From positions 1 to 64,000 of the forward strand of contig NZ_JAXBME010000006.1 of the NCBI RefSeq assembly GCF_033963835.1: 64,000 bases of DNA, in the 5' to 3' direction. Origin of the DNA: Cytobacillus sp. IB215665. GTDB lineage: Bacteria; Bacillota; Bacilli; Bacillales; SM2101. Below the pieces are notes generated by a model. That model did no database searches. It was not told the origin of the DNA and saw only the letters and a program-made list of their open reading frames with translations. The translations under genes and the position numbers were made by a program. Shown here piece by piece: positions 63,773 through 64,000 of the stretch. How positions within the stretch are numbered: position 1 is the first letter of the stretch; every line of letters begins with the position of its first letter.

Positions 63773-63868
63773 TTGAGTAACAATATTAAAAAGCCTGAGC
63801 TAAAAGGTTGGCTTTTTTGGGTCATAGCTTTAACACTTGTAGTTGTGATTACTGGATCATTAAAATAG
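63773..63868 (+). CDS. Small single-TM peptide
   Basis: 31 residues from TTG 63773 (GAGGTGACAAAA upstream): LSNNIKKPELKGWLFWVIAL then TLVVVITGSLK. It forms a two-gene unit with 63547. Terminator AAAACCCT..AGGGTTTT at 63871-63903 follows. Confidence 0.5.
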   Translation: MSNNIKKPELKGWLFWVIALTLVVVITGSLK

Positions 63869-64000
63869 GTAAAACCCTATAGAAGAAAGAGATCAGGGTT
63901 TTACTTATTTTTATTTACTTGCCCAAATCTCAAAATCATCTCTTATAGTCATTTTCAACTTCCATCAAATGAGTATATGCACTAGTCTTCTTCCAACCCT

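Noticed and set aside
1-64000. CRISPR array
   Set aside because: The repeats seen are dispersed, coding or tandem pairs; none has regular short repeats with unique spacers.
1-64000. tRNA or rRNA genes
   Set aside because: I found no cloverleaf with a GTTCGAATC-type loop and no rRNA-like conserved stretch on either strand.

Overview
The window is AT-rich DNA from a spore-forming Firmicute, most likely a Bacillaceae member. It carries four spore-surface-type collagen-like proteins, several Cys-rich small proteins with late mother-cell (sigma-K-like) promoter candidates, an ECF sigma/anti-sigma pair, XlyA/CwlA-type phage lysis genes, YolD remnants and consensus AAGGAGGTG ribosome binding sites. 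The species cannot be fixed from the sequence alone. I see no rRNA, tRNA or CRISPR array and no complete transposase.

Layout. 0.4-4.1 kb: alpha/beta hydrolase, remnants, a membrane-anchored protein and small genes. 4.3-8.1 kb: three tandem collagen-like genes and a convergent Cys-rich protein gene. 8.5-15 kb: decayed accessory DNA with a broken membrane protein gene, a yolD remnant, a frameshifted S1 protease, a phage lysis/tail remnant, a nonsense-mutated secreted protein and a Gly-rich secreted peptide. 15-22.5 kb: class C beta-lactamase-fold lipoprotein with a decayed partial copy, DUF4097 protein, methyltransferase, small membrane proteins and an RDD protein. 22.5-28.7 kb: phage-like remnants, a Cys-rich coat-type protein, the fourth collagen/Cys-rich cassette, a holin-like peptide toxin and a YVTN propeller. 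28.7-41.7 kb: barstar, an unrecognised spore-type protein, an OYE-family enzyme, two more YVTN propellers, an SRPBCC protein and a tandem GNAT enzyme. 41.8-50.7 kb: TPR protein, broken peptidase E, CdiI-like immunity gene, Cys-rich coat-type genes, a broken lipoprotein and a short YVTN gene. 51.5-64 kb: ABC exporter, secreted peptide, GNAT, CPCC protein, ECF sigma/anti-sigma, AbgA-like M20 hydrolase, AHSA1 protein, secreted Kelch propeller, MBL hydrolase and a small two-gene unit.

Two themes stand out. First, a dispersed set of about twelve probable spore-surface genes: four collagen-like, four YVTN propellers, two plus a remnant of one Cys-rich family, three of another, and one singleton. 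Several share a start-proximal arrangement in which an AC-N16-18-CATA promoter-like element lies in or across an inverted repeat; in the collagen genes the right arm overlaps the ribosome binding site. Second, heavy gene decay: many genes are broken by one in-frame stop, one frameshift or a changed start codon, and the intergenic DNA holds at least five families of dispersed repeats. Immunity-type genes (barstar, CdiI-like, CPCC) appear without visible partner toxins.
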